Source of the DNA: Pseudomonadota bacterium
Lineage (GTDB): Bacteria; Pseudomonadota; Gammaproteobacteria; Pseudomonadales; Pseudomonadaceae
Reading direction: 5' to 3'
DNA: 53,267 nucleotides
NCBI GenBank assembly: GCA_023431055.1
Contig: JAEYXX010000009.1
Span: forward strand, 1 to 53,267
The notes under the pieces were generated by a model that was given only the letters and a program-made list of their open reading frames with translations, did no database searches and was not told the DNA's origin. Both the position numbers and the translations under genes were made by a program. Below are positions 24,368 through 32,280 of this stretch, piece after piece (the first letter of the stretch is position 1; every line of letters begins with the position of its first letter).

Positions 24368-25165
24368 ATGTTTCATCACATTCTCATCGCTCATGACCTG
24401 CGCGATACCGCCGACATGGCCCTATGCCGCGCCACCCAGCTGGCCCGGCAACATGGCGCCCGCCTGACCATGCTCCATGTTCTTGATCCCAGCCAGAACA
24501 GCGAGCAACACGAAAAGGCGCGCCAGGCATTGGATCGCAGCCTGACCCAATACGCTCCGCCCGGTACCGAACTGCGCATGCTCAGCGGCAAGCCTTCCGA
24601 GGTGGTGCTGCAACAGGTGCAGGACAGCGGCTGCGACCTGCTGGTCCTGGGTGGGCATCAGAAACGTCACGATTTCTTCTCCGGCACCAGCCTCGACCGT
24701 ATCGCGCGGCGCTGCACCGTGCCGCTGCTACTGGTCGCGCGCAACGATTTCCAGCCCTATCAGCGCGCGCTGGCCGCCATCGACTTTTCCCTGTGCGCCT
24801 GCAGCGCCCTGGGCCAGGCCTATCATCTGCTGCCTGGCGATGCCGAACTGCATGCCCTGCATGTATTCGAACCGGATAAGGGCACGCCGCAGCAGGTCGA
24901 ATTGCAGCTACAGACCCAGCAGGGACTGATCGATCAGTTGCTGCATGATGAAGCGCAGAAGCTCCCGGCCGAAGGTCCCAAGCTGAGCCACGAGGTGCTG
25001 CAGGGTGGCATCCTGCGTAGCCTGCAAGAGCAGATCAAGATGCGTCGATCAGAACTGTTGGTGCTCGGCAGCCACGGCCGCAGTGCCTTTTCCCAGGCCT
25101 TGCTGGGCAGCCTGGCGCAGCACTTCCTGCACAAGGCCCCCTGCGACGTATTCGTGGTGCGCTAG
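24368..25165 (+). CDS. Universal stress protein, tandem Usp domains
   Basis: This 265-residue protein has two Usp domains (about 1-135 and 140-265). The start MFHHILIAHDLRDTADMALC is the usual Usp strand with an acidic residue. Domain one has LVLGGHQKRHDFFSG(x)SLDRIARR, domain two LVLGSHGRSAFSQALLGSLAQHFL with a near-complete ATP-binding G-x2-G-x9-G-S/L pattern. The ATG at 24368 is preferred over 24335. It is likely cytosolic and stress-induced. It converges on the parA-like gene. Confidence 0.92.
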   Translation: MFHHILIAHDLRDTADMALCRATQLARQHGARLTMLHVLDPSQNSEQHEKARQALDRSLTQYAPPGTELRMLSGKPSEVVLQQVQDSGCDLLVLGGHQKRHDFFSGTSLDRIARRCTVPLLLVARNDFQPYQRALAAIDFSLCACSALGQAYHLLPGDAELHALHVFEPDKGTPQQVELQLQTQQGLIDQLLHDEAQKLPAEGPKLSHEVLQGGILRSLQEQIKMRRSELLVLGSHGRSAFSQALLGSLAQHFLHKAPCDVFVVR

Positions 25166-25181
25166 CGGCAGCCGCCCAAGA

Positions 25182-25206
25182 AAAAGGCTCCTCCAGGCGC
25201 CTTTTC
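25182..25206. terminator. Bidirectional terminator between usp and parA-like genes
   Basis: AAAAGGC (25182-25188) pairs with GCCTTTT (25199-25205) around a 10-base loop. The A-run on one side and T-run on the other suit termination of both convergent genes. It lies 16 bp after the usp stop and just before the parA-like stop. Confidence 0.7.
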
Positions 25207-25211
25207 CATTA

Positions 25212-25982
25212 TCAACTGGCGTTGAGCAGGTCGTGCAGTTCGACAAACTGCTGAGTCAGCTTGTGCCGCGCATCGAGATGGATCAGGGGTGTGCAGACCT
25301 GGTGCGACTCGCGCATCTTCACCGAGCTCATCAGGTTCACCGGGAGCACCGGCAGCCCTTCGGCAATCAGCTCATCCAGCAACTGCTGCGGCAAGGTAGC
25401 GCGTGGCTGGAACTGGTTGACCACGATGCCCTCCACTTCCAGCGCCTCGTTATGGTCGTCCTTGAGCTCTTCGATCTCGGCCAGCAGGCTGTAAAGGGCA
25501 TTGCGCGAAAAGCTGTCGCAATCAAAGGGAATCAGCACGCGGTCTGCCGCGATCAAGGCTGAAACCGTGTAGAAATTCAGCGCTGGCGGCGTATCCAGAT
25601 AAATGTGGTCGTAATCTTCGGCCAGCTCGTCGAGCAATTTGCGCAGCTTGTTGATCTTGTGCTTCTGCTCAAGCTTGGGCTGCAGTTCGGCCAGTTCGGC
25701 CGTGGCCGTGACCACATGCAGGTTGTCGAAGGGGGTTTCGTAAATATCGACCTTGCCCTTCTTGGCGAACGGCCCGGACGACAGGGTTTGCTTGAAGAAA
25801 TCGGCGATGCCCATGGGAATTTCCTCGCCGGTCAGCCCAGTAAGGTAATGGGTCGAGTTAGCCTGAGCATCCAGGTCGATCAGCAGTGTGCGATAGCCCT
25901 GCGCCGCACTCACTGCCGCAAGATTGCAGGCGATACTGGACTTGCCTACGCCGCCCTTCTGGTTGAACACCACACGTCGCAT
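25212..25982 (-). CDS. Orphan ParA-family ATPase
   Basis: This 256-residue protein starts MRRVVFNQKGGVGKSSIACNL, with deviant Walker A KGGVGKSS (9-16). Walker A' is LLIDLDAQANST and Walker B YDHIYLDTPPAL. No parB or parS-like gene is adjacent, so it is an orphan, as is PA5028 in P. aeruginosa. Such ATPases place chromosomal, polar or chemosensory cargo; the cargo here is not evident. GGGAGAG precedes the start. It is divergent from the APE operon. Confidence 0.9.
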   Translation of the reverse strand: MRRVVFNQKGGVGKSSIACNLAAVSAAQGYRTLLIDLDAQANSTHYLTGLTGEEIPMGIADFFKQTLSSGPFAKKGKVDIYETPFDNLHVVTATAELAELQPKLEQKHKINKLRKLLDELAEDYDHIYLDTPPALNFYTVSALIAADRVLIPFDCDSFSRNALYSLLAEIEELKDDHNEALEVEGIVVNQFQPRATLPQQLLDELIAEGLPVLPVNLMSSVKMRESHQVCTPLIHLDARHKLTQQFVELHDLLNAS

Positions 25983-26092
25983 CGTCGCTCTCCCTGATTT
26001 CGAATACCGCGGATTCTATGCAAAGCCCATGACAGACACGAGAAGCAGACCACAACGCCATCATCCGCCTATCAGAAGAAGCTGCACAACAT

Positions 26093-26121
26093 TTGCACAG
26101 TGCCGTGCGCATCTAGATAAT
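26093..26121 (+). promoter_or_regulatory. Candidate sigma70 promoter of the aryl polyene operon
   Basis: TTGCAC (26093-26098) and GATAAT (26116-26121) are 17 bp apart, about 110 bp before the first APE gene. It is the only good promoter-like pair I see between the divergent parA-like gene and 26230. No regulator gene of the operon is nearby. Confidence 0.45.
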
Positions 26122-26229
26122 GCCCGACCGAACAGATACCGGCACTATGCCATGGACGCTGATTGACTTCTCTTTCAGGCGTATCGTCGTGCCGACCCGT
26201 ATGCCCGGAGTGGCGAAAAGCCTCGTGCT

Positions 26230-26946
26230 ATGAATTTCCAGATCGAAGGATTGCGCGCCTGGGCCCCCGGCCTGGAGTCAGAGGATGATTGGCGTGCCTG
26301 GTGCAGCGCCCCTGTGGTCGTGCCCGACAACCAGCAACAGCCGGACGTGAGTTTTCTGCCTGCCATGCAACGCCGCCGCCTCAGCCGGCTGGCGCGCATG
26401 CTGTTCCATGTCGCCTGGCCCCTGGCCGAAGGGCAAGGCCCACTCCCTCTGGTGTTCGCCTCGCGCCACGGCGAAACGCCGCGCACGCTTGCCATTCTTA
26501 CCGAACTCGCCAAAGGTGAGCCGCTGTCGCCCACCCAGTTCAGCCTCTCCGTACACAACGCGATCATCGGCCTGTGGTCGATCCTGCGCGAGGACAGCAG
26601 CGAGATGACTGCTATGGCTGCGACAGGAGACGGTTTGGAGCAAGCCATGCTCGAGGCCGGCGGGCTACTTGCCGAGGGTGCCCCCGGCGTCTTGCTGGTC
26701 GTCGCAGAGGAATCGCCGCCCGACCTCTACACACCCTACATAGATGACGTACCCTTTTCCTACGCGCTGGCCCTGCTGTTGAAACCGGGCGAAACCTGGA
26801 CCTTGAGCCTCGCGCCCGCCGAACCTGGCTTACCTGCCGCCTGGCCACACCCCCTGAACCTGCTGCGCGCCTATCATGGCGGGCAGCGAACGCTGACTCA
26901 CTACTGGAAAGACCGCCAATGGATCTGGTCACGCAACGAGGACTGA
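26230..26946 (+). CDS. apeC: Aryl polyene chain-length factor (half-size ketosynthase-like)
   Basis: This 238-residue protein is related to the N-terminal half of ketosynthases. The segment FSLSVHNAIIGLWSI followed by TAMAATGDGLEQAM aligns with the KS active-site region, but the catalytic cysteine is missing (AATGDG). This is expected for ApeC, which pairs with the active ketosynthase ApeO as a KS-CLF heterodimer and sets polyene length. It opens the operon and overlaps the acyltransferase gene by 28 bp. The start is the first ATG after the promoter-like region; its ribosome site is weak. Confidence 0.85.
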   Translation: MNFQIEGLRAWAPGLESEDDWRAWCSAPVVVPDNQQQPDVSFLPAMQRRRLSRLARMLFHVAWPLAEGQGPLPLVFASRHGETPRTLAILTELAKGEPLSPTQFSLSVHNAIIGLWSILREDSSEMTAMAATGDGLEQAMLEAGGLLAEGAPGVLLVVAEESPPDLYTPYIDDVPFSYALALLLKPGETWTLSLAPAEPGLPAAWPHPLNLLRAYHGGQRTLTHYWKDRQWIWSRNED

Positions 26947-27728
26947 GTCCCTACAGCCCGCCGTATGCATGGAGACTCATCGCGACGGCATTGAGCTTCG
27001 CCCTCTTCGGTGTCGGCGGCGTGTTGCTGCGCGCGCTGGTTTTCCCTGTGCTTGGCCTGTTGCCTGGCGATGTCCTGCAGCGCCGCACCCGGGCGCGTGC
27101 AGTGGTCAGTTGGACCTTCCGCGTATTCGTGCAGTTCATGTTCCGCACGGGTGTACTCACCTATGAGGTGGAGGGCGCCGAACGCCTGGGCCGTCCCGGC
27201 CAGATGGTGATTGCCAATCACCCCTCGCTAATCGACGTAGTGGTGCTGATCGCCTTCATCCGCGACGCCAACTGCGTGGTCAAGCAGAGCCTGTGGGAAA
27301 ACCCCTGCATGCGTGGCCCGATTCGCGCCGCTCAGTACATCAGCAACAGCGGCAGCATGGACATGCTCGACGAAGCAGCCGGCGCCCTGCAAAGCGGCGA
27401 GACCCTGATCATTTTCCCGGAGGGCACCCGCACGGTGCCCGGCACCAACCCGGAGTTTCACCGCGGTGCAGCCGCAATCGCGGTACGCGGCGCCAGCGTG
27501 GTCACCCCCGTGGTGATCAGCGTGACACCGACGACCCTGACCAAGGCCGAGCCCTGGTACAGCATTCCGTCGCGCCGCTTTCACTTTCGCCTGCGGGTCG
27601 GGGAGGATATCGACCCGCGGCAATTCACCGAGCAGGCCCCATTGCCGATTGCCTCGCGCAAGCTCAACGACCATCTGCATCAACACTTTATGAAGGAGCT
27701 CGCCTCAGATGAGCGATCTGCAACGTGA
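26919..27728 (+). CDS. Aryl polyene acyltransferase (PlsC-like)
   Basis: This 269-residue protein has two N-terminal hydrophobic segments (about 17-50 and 62-80) and a PlsC-type domain. The catalytic H-x4-D motif is H101-D106 in NHPSLID; the acceptor motif FPEGTR is at 166-171. It corresponds in position to ApeD and probably acylates the lipid anchor of the polyene at the inner membrane. It overlaps both neighbours (28 and 20 bp), so it is translationally coupled. Confidence 0.88.
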   Translation: MDLVTQRGLSPYSPPYAWRLIATALSFALFGVGGVLLRALVFPVLGLLPGDVLQRRTRARAVVSWTFRVFVQFMFRTGVLTYEVEGAERLGRPGQMVIANHPSLIDVVVLIAFIRDANCVVKQSLWENPCMRGPIRAAQYISNSGSMDMLDEAAGALQSGETLIIFPEGTRTVPGTNPEFHRGAAAIAVRGASVVTPVVISVTPTTLTKAEPWYSIPSRRFHFRLRVGEDIDPRQFTEQAPLPIASRKLNDHLHQHFMKELASDERSAT

Positions 27729-27969
27729 AATCAAGAACCTGATCATCGATGCCCTCGGCCTCGAGGACATGAGCGCCGACGACATTGGCGCGGAACAGAC
27801 GCTGTTCGGCGAAGGCCTCGGCCTGGACTCGGTGGACGCGCTGGAGCTTGGACTGGCGATCCAGAAGCGCTTCGGCATCAAGATCGACGCCGAAGCCAAG
27901 GACACTCGCAAGCACTTCGCCAATGTCGCGAGCCTGGCTGCGTTCGTTTCCGCCCAGCAAACCGCTTGA
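27709..27969 (+). CDS. apeE: Acyl carrier protein 1 of the aryl polyene pathway
   Basis: This 86-residue acidic four-helix ACP carries the phosphopantetheine serine S41 in GLDSVDALE. It overlaps the acyltransferase gene by 20 bp and precedes the second ACP by 12 bp. In studied APE systems ApeE carries the growing chain during KS/KR/DH cycles; which ACP does which step here is inferred from order. Confidence 0.93.
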   Translation: MSDLQREIKNLIIDALGLEDMSADDIGAEQTLFGEGLGLDSVDALELGLAIQKRFGIKIDAEAKDTRKHFANVASLAAFVSAQQTA

Positions 27970-27981
27970 GGATTACTCCAG

Positions 27982-28248
27982 ATGCAAAGCCGCGAAGAAA
28001 TCTTCGTCACCCTGCGCAGCGCCCTGGTGGAGCTGTTCGAACTGGATGCCGAGCGCGTCACCCTGAAAGCCAGCCTGTATGAAGATCTGGAAATCGACAG
28101 CATCGACGCCGTCGACCTGATCGACCACATCAAGCGTCAGACCGGCCGCAAGCTCGCCGCCGAGGAATTCAAGAGCGTGCGCAGCGTGGGTGACGTGGTC
28201 GAAGCCGTGTACCGCCTGATCAACGAAGCGCCCCAGGCCCAAGCCTGA
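27982..28248 (+). CDS. apeF: Acyl carrier protein 2 of the aryl polyene pathway
   Basis: This 88-residue ACP has S40 in EIDSIDAVDLIDH as the 4'-phosphopantetheine site. It diverges from the first ACP (more basic third helix, KRQTGRKLAAEEF), consistent with a separate role such as loading the aromatic starter. It is 12 bp from apeE and 4 bp from the next gene. Confidence 0.93.
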   Translation: MQSREEIFVTLRSALVELFELDAERVTLKASLYEDLEIDSIDAVDLIDHIKRQTGRKLAAEEFKSVRSVGDVVEAVYRLINEAPQAQA

Positions 28249-28252
28249 TCAA

Positions 28253-28798
28253 ATGGCTCGCTTGTTTGGCCTGCTACTGCTGATAGCCGGCGTGCTCTAT
28301 CCCTTCGCCGTGTATTACGGCATGGAGCACTGGTCGCCACGTTTGTTCGCTGCTCTGCTGGGCGGGCTCTGGCTCGCCCGTGCGCTGACTGCCCGTCGCC
28401 GACCGGGGGGCCTGTGGCTGGCCGCTACGGCCCTGGCGTTCTGCCTGGTGCTCGGCCTGGCGGACGAACCGGCCCTGTTGCGCTGGTACCCGGTACTGCT
28501 CAACCTGATGCTGCTGGCACTGTTCGGCCTCAGCCTGAAGTTCGGCCCACCACTGGTCGAGCGCCTGGCGCGCCTGCGCGAGCCTGAACTACCTGAAGTC
28601 GCAGTGCGCTATACCCGCAAGGTCACCCTGGTCTGGACCCTGTTCTTTCTCGGCAACTCCTTCCTGTTGATGGCTCTCGCGGCCTGGGCGCCGCTCTCCT
28701 GGTGGACGCTGTACACCGGCTTTATTTCTTATGGCCTGATTGGCCTGCTGTTCGCTGGCGAATGGTTGATCCGCCAGCAGGTAAGGAAACACGAATGA
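28253..28798 (+). CDS. COG4648-like membrane protein of the APE operon
   Basis: This 181-residue protein has about five or six hydrophobic helices (3-22, 28-45, 52-68, 78-97, 125-145, 150-172) joined by short basic loops. The family occurs in APE clusters between the ACPs and the ligase (ApeG position); its biochemical role is unknown. Its stop overlaps the ATG of the ligase gene (ATGA), indicating coupled translation. Confidence 0.85.
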   Translation: MARLFGLLLLIAGVLYPFAVYYGMEHWSPRLFAALLGGLWLARALTARRRPGGLWLAATALAFCLVLGLADEPALLRWYPVLLNLMLLALFGLSLKFGPPLVERLARLREPELPEVAVRYTRKVTLVWTLFFLGNSFLLMALAAWAPLSWWTLYTGFISYGLIGLLFAGEWLIRQQVRKHE

Positions 28799-30597
28799 TT
28801 TGGCTGCCCCTCTCCGATCTGTTGCTGGAGGCTCAGCCCGAGCGCCAGGTGACCCTGGAGCCCGTGTTGTTTCATCCAGAGCTGCGTGAGCGCGCCTTGC
28901 GTCTGGCTGCTGCCCTGCAAACGCAAGGCGTACAACGCGTGGCGCTGTATCTGGAAGATGCTGGTGAGCTGGCCATCGCCCTGCTCGGAGCCTGGCGCGC
29001 CGGGGTGCAGGTATTGCTGCCGGCCGATTCCCAGGCGCAAACACGTCAGCGCCTGGCGGCCCAGGTCGACCTGTGGCTCGATGACCTGGCGGGGTTGGAT
29101 GCAGCGCCTCTATCTGGCGCCCGCCTGCTGCCCGAGCAGTGCCGCCTGACCCTGTGCACCTCGGGCTCCAGCGGCGAACCCAAGCTGATCGACAAGAGCC
29201 TGGCGCAACTGGCCAACGAAGTCGAAGCCCTGGAGCACTTGTGGGGGCAGCACCTGGGCCAGGCTTGCGTGCTTGGTAGCGTCGCCTGCCAACATATCTA
29301 TGGCCTGCTGTTCCGCCTGCTCTGGCCGCTATGCGCCGGTCGCCCGGTGCACAGCCGCGCCCTGCCATTCCCTGAAGACCTGCAGCAGGTCAGCCTGGCT
29401 ATCACCAGGGGCAGTGCAAGCGTAGCGAGCGAAGAGGATGCAAGGCGAGAAGAGGCGAGGCCGCGGAGTTTACAGGCGGTAAATGAGCAGGCCGAGCCGC
29501 TTCTCAACGCAGCAGCATCGAGCGCAGTAGCTTGCGCCGCCCCTGGCTTCGCCTGGGTCGCCAGCCCGGCCTTGCTCAAACGCATGGGTGACAACCTCGA
29601 CTGGCCGGCACTGAGCCGGGTGAAGCAGGTGTTCTCTTCCGGCGGTGCCCTGCCCGCCGAAGCAGCGCAGGCCCTACATGACCGTCTGGGCCAATGGCCG
29701 ACGGAAATCTATGGCAGCTCGGAAACCGGCGGTATCGGCTGGCGCCAGGGTGACACGCCTTGGCAACCGTTCACCGGCGTCGAACTGAGCCTGGATGAGG
29801 CCGGAGCCCTGCGCATCGCCTCGCCGTATTTGCCAGCCGGACATATCGAACAGAGCGCGGATGCCGCCGAGATCGGTGACGACGGTCGTTTCGTCCTGCG
29901 CGGACGACTGGATCGCATCGTCAAGCTGGAGGAGAAGCGCATCTCCCTACCCATGATCGAGCAGGCACTGGTCAATCATGACTGGGTTGCCGATGCCCGC
30001 CTGGGCGTTGTTCAGGAGGGTCGCGCCTACCTCGGGGCCTTGCTGGCACTGAGCCAGAGCGGTGTACACGCCCTGCGCAACCAGGGCCGTCGCACCGTGA
30101 CCGATACCCTGCGCCGGCACCTGGCCGATCATTGCGAAGCCATCGCTTTGCCGCGCCGCTGGCGCCTGCTGCTGGAGCTGCCTTACAGCAGCCAGGGCAA
30201 GCTCCCGCAAAGCCAGGTCGATAGCCTGCTGAGCGCACCGCGGCCGACGCGGGTGGAGCCCGTCAGCGCCGAAGAACGTGACGGCGAATGGGTGCTGGCA
30301 CTGCAAGTACCGTTGGACCTCGCCCATTTCACCGGCCATTTCCCACAGACTCCGGTGCTGCCAGGGGTGGTGCAGGTGGACTGGGCGCAACAACTGGCAC
30401 GCCAGTTGATCCCTCATCTGCCGCCACGCTTCGCCGGTATGGAAGTGCTCAAGTTCCAGCAACTGGTGCGCCCCGGCGACACCCTGCAACTGACCCTGCG
30501 CTTCGACAGCGAACGCGGCAAACTCTATTTCGCCTATCACAATGGCGAAGCGGCCTGTTCTTCTGGTCGTATCCTGCTGGAGCCGGCCCATGGCTGA
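28795..30597 (+). CDS. apeH: Aryl-ACP ligase fused to ApeI-type dehydratase, with repeat insertion
   Basis: This 600-residue two-domain protein has an adenylation domain (about 1-475): P-loop LCTSGSSGEPK (120-130), EIYGSSETGG (304-313), GRLDRIVKLEEKR and catalytic K469 in SSQGKLP. A hot-dog dehydratase domain follows (about 490-600), with H515 in GHFPQTPVLPG. E. coli-type clusters have these as separate ApeH and ApeI. The ligase should activate the aryl acid and load it on an ACP; the hot-dog part dehydrates 3-hydroxyacyl intermediates. Residues about 204-251 are encoded by a mobile repeat inserted in frame; that part is Ala/Arg/Glu-rich and unlike the family. Confidence 0.9.
   Translation: MIWLPLSDLLLEAQPERQVTLEPVLFHPELRERALRLAAALQTQGVQRVALYLEDAGELAIALLGAWRAGVQVLLPADSQAQTRQRLAAQVDLWLDDLAGLDAAPLSGARLLPEQCRLTLCTSGSSGEPKLIDKSLAQLANEVEALEHLWGQHLGQACVLGSVACQHIYGLLFRLLWPLCAGRPVHSRALPFPEDLQQVSLAITRGSASVASEEDARREEARPRSLQAVNEQAEPLLNAAASSAVACAAPGFAWVASPALLKRMGDNLDWPALSRVKQVFSSGGALPAEAAQALHDRLGQWPTEIYGSSETGGIGWRQGDTPWQPFTGVELSLDEAGALRIASPYLPAGHIEQSADAAEIGDDGRFVLRGRLDRIVKLEEKRISLPMIEQALVNHDWVADARLGVVQEGRAYLGALLALSQSGVHALRNQGRRTVTDTLRRHLADHCEAIALPRRWRLLLELPYSSQGKLPQSQVDSLLSAPRPTRVEPVSAEERDGEWVLALQVPLDLAHFTGHFPQTPVLPGVVQVDWAQQLARQLIPHLPPRFAGMEVLKFQQLVRPGDTLQLTLRFDSERGKLYFAYHNGEAACSSGRILLEPAHG
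29405..29546. repeat. MITE-like repeat inserted in frame inside the ligase gene
   Basis: Terminal inverted repeats CCAGGGGCAGTGCAAGC (29405-29421) and GCTTGCGCCGCCCCTGG (29530-29546) match at 15 of 17 bases. The core has GCAAGGCGAGAAGAGGCGAG, GTTTACAGG and GGTAAATGAGCAGG with CTTCTCAACGC, in the same order as the elements at 23061 and 39584 (reverse). The 142-bp element carries no stop in the gene frame and adds about 47 residues. Confidence 0.85.
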
Positions 30598-31336
30598 GTC
30601 AGGCTTCAAGCCCTGCGCGGTGATCCCGGTCTACAACCACGAGCGGCCGTTACCCGGTGTGGTCAGCGAACTGCGCCGCGCCGATCTCCCCTGCGTACTG
30701 GTTGACGATGGTTCCAGCGCCAGCTGCGCGGCCGTCATGGACGATCTGGCGCAGCAGCCCGGCGTCCATCTGCTGCGCCTGCCCAGCAATCTGGGCAAGG
30801 GCGGCGCGGTGATGGCCGGCCTGCGCGAAGCGGCGCGCCTCGGTTACAGCCATGCCCTACAGGTCGATGCCGACGGCCAGCATGACCTGAGCAGAATCGA
30901 TGATTTCCTCGACACCGCTCGAGCGCATCCAGAGGCAATGGTCTGCGGCTACCCGCAATACGATGCGAGCGTGCCCAAGTCGCGCCTCTATGCACGCTAC
31001 CTGACCCACGTGTGGGTCTGGATCAACTGCCTGTCGCTGCAGGTTCGCGACTCGATGTGCGGCTTCCGCGTCTATCCGCTGCCGCCCACCCTGGCACTGC
31101 TCGACAGGGTGAAACTCGGCCGGCGCATGGATTTCGACACCGAGATTCTGGTGCGCATGGCCTGGCGTGAGCAGCCGATGCACTGGCTGCCGACCCGCGT
31201 GCATTACCCGGCCGACGGCCTTTCGCACTTTCGCCTGTGGCACGACAACCTGTTGATCTCCGGCATGCATGCGCGATTGTTCTTCGGCATGCTGCTGCGC
31301 GCACCGCGAATTCTATGGCGCAGGCTGGCCACATGA
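30590..31336 (+). CDS. Family 2 glycosyltransferase of the APE operon
   Basis: This 248-residue GT-A fold protein starts MAESGFKPCAVIPVYNHERP. Motifs: VDDGSS (38-43), LPSNLGKGGAV, and DADGQHD (93-99), the metal-binding DXD region. No clear membrane segments, so it is probably peripheral. In related clusters this domain is fused with the following LpxL-like acyltransferase (ApeJ); here they are two genes overlapping by ATGA. It likely adds sugar to the lipid anchor. The start overlaps the ligase stop by 8 bp. Confidence 0.88.
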   Translation: MAESGFKPCAVIPVYNHERPLPGVVSELRRADLPCVLVDDGSSASCAAVMDDLAQQPGVHLLRLPSNLGKGGAVMAGLREAARLGYSHALQVDADGQHDLSRIDDFLDTARAHPEAMVCGYPQYDASVPKSRLYARYLTHVWVWINCLSLQVRDSMCGFRVYPLPPTLALLDRVKLGRRMDFDTEILVRMAWREQPMHWLPTRVHYPADGLSHFRLWHDNLLISGMHARLFFGMLLRAPRILWRRLAT

Positions 31337-32280
31337 GCACTGCCGAGCACCACGACCACTGGGCCCGACAGAAGGAGCGCGGCAGTTTTCTGCTGATGCG
31401 CTTCACCGTCACGGCTGCGCGCCTGCTCGGCCGTCGCCCCCTGGTGCCACTGTTGTACCTGATCGTCCTGTACTTCTACATCTTCGGCCGCAGCGCACGC
31501 ACCAGCATCCATCAGTACCAAGACAACCTGGCCACCTGGAGCGCACGCCCCGACTTGCGCCCGAGCCGAGGCTCGGTGCTGCGACAGTTCTTCGCTTTCG
31601 CCGACAGTCTGCTGGACAAGCTCGACGCCTGGAACGGCCGCTTGCCGCTACAGGAACTGCAACTGGTCGATCCCGACAATCTGCGTGAACGCCTGCACGG
31701 CGATCGCCGTGGCCGCCTGCTGGTAGGTGCGCACCTGGGTAACCTGGAGGTGTGCCGAGCCTTGGCCGAGCTCGGCGAACAGGTGCGCATGAACGTGCTG
31801 GTGCACACCAAGCATGCCGAGCGCTTCAACCGGTTGCTGGGCGAGTCCGGCGCCAGCCATCTGCGCCTGATTCAGGTCAGCGAACTGGACCCGGCGATCA
31901 TGCTGCAACTGGCCGAACGCCTGGAACGCGGAGAATGGCTGGCCATCGCCGGTGATCGCGTGCCCCTGCATGGCGGGCGCCGCGTGGTGGTGGATTTTCT
32001 CGGCCTACCGGCTGCCTTTCCCCAAGGCCCCTGGCTGCTGGCCGGCCTGCTGCATTGCCCGGTCGGGCTGATCCACTGCCTGAAAATCGATGGCCGCTAC
32101 CAGGTACGCCTGGAGCACTTCGCCGACGCGGTGACCTGGAAGCGCAGCGAGCGCGATCAGGTGATCCGTGATTGGGCACAACGCTATGCGCAACGCCTGG
32201 GCGAACACTGCCTGGACGCCCCCCAACAATGGTTCAACTTCTACCCTTTCTGGAAGCGAGATGACGACATACCAGCCTGA
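31333..32280 (+). CDS. LpxL/HtrB-like acyltransferase of the APE operon
   Basis: This 315-residue protein has one N-terminal membrane segment (about 36-52, LVPLLYLIVLYFYIFGR) and a lysophospholipid/lipid A acyltransferase domain with H134-x4-E139 in GAHLGNLEV. GDRVPLHGGRRVVVDFLG and the C-terminal FNFYPFW are also family features. It may place the aryl polyene chain on the lipid anchor. The ATG overlaps the stop of the glycosyltransferase. Confidence 0.88.
   Translation: MSTAEHHDHWARQKERGSFLLMRFTVTAARLLGRRPLVPLLYLIVLYFYIFGRSARTSIHQYQDNLATWSARPDLRPSRGSVLRQFFAFADSLLDKLDAWNGRLPLQELQLVDPDNLRERLHGDRRGRLLVGAHLGNLEVCRALAELGEQVRMNVLVHTKHAERFNRLLGESGASHLRLIQVSELDPAIMLQLAERLERGEWLAIAGDRVPLHGGRRVVVDFLGLPAAFPQGPWLLAGLLHCPVGLIHCLKIDGRYQVRLEHFADAVTWKRSERDQVIRDWAQRYAQRLGEHCLDAPQQWFNFYPFWKRDDDIPA

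Noticed and set aside
29405..29546. Frameshift or assembly error in the ligase gene
   Set aside because: The segment has terminal inverted repeats and matches other elements in the window, so an inserted repeat explains it better.
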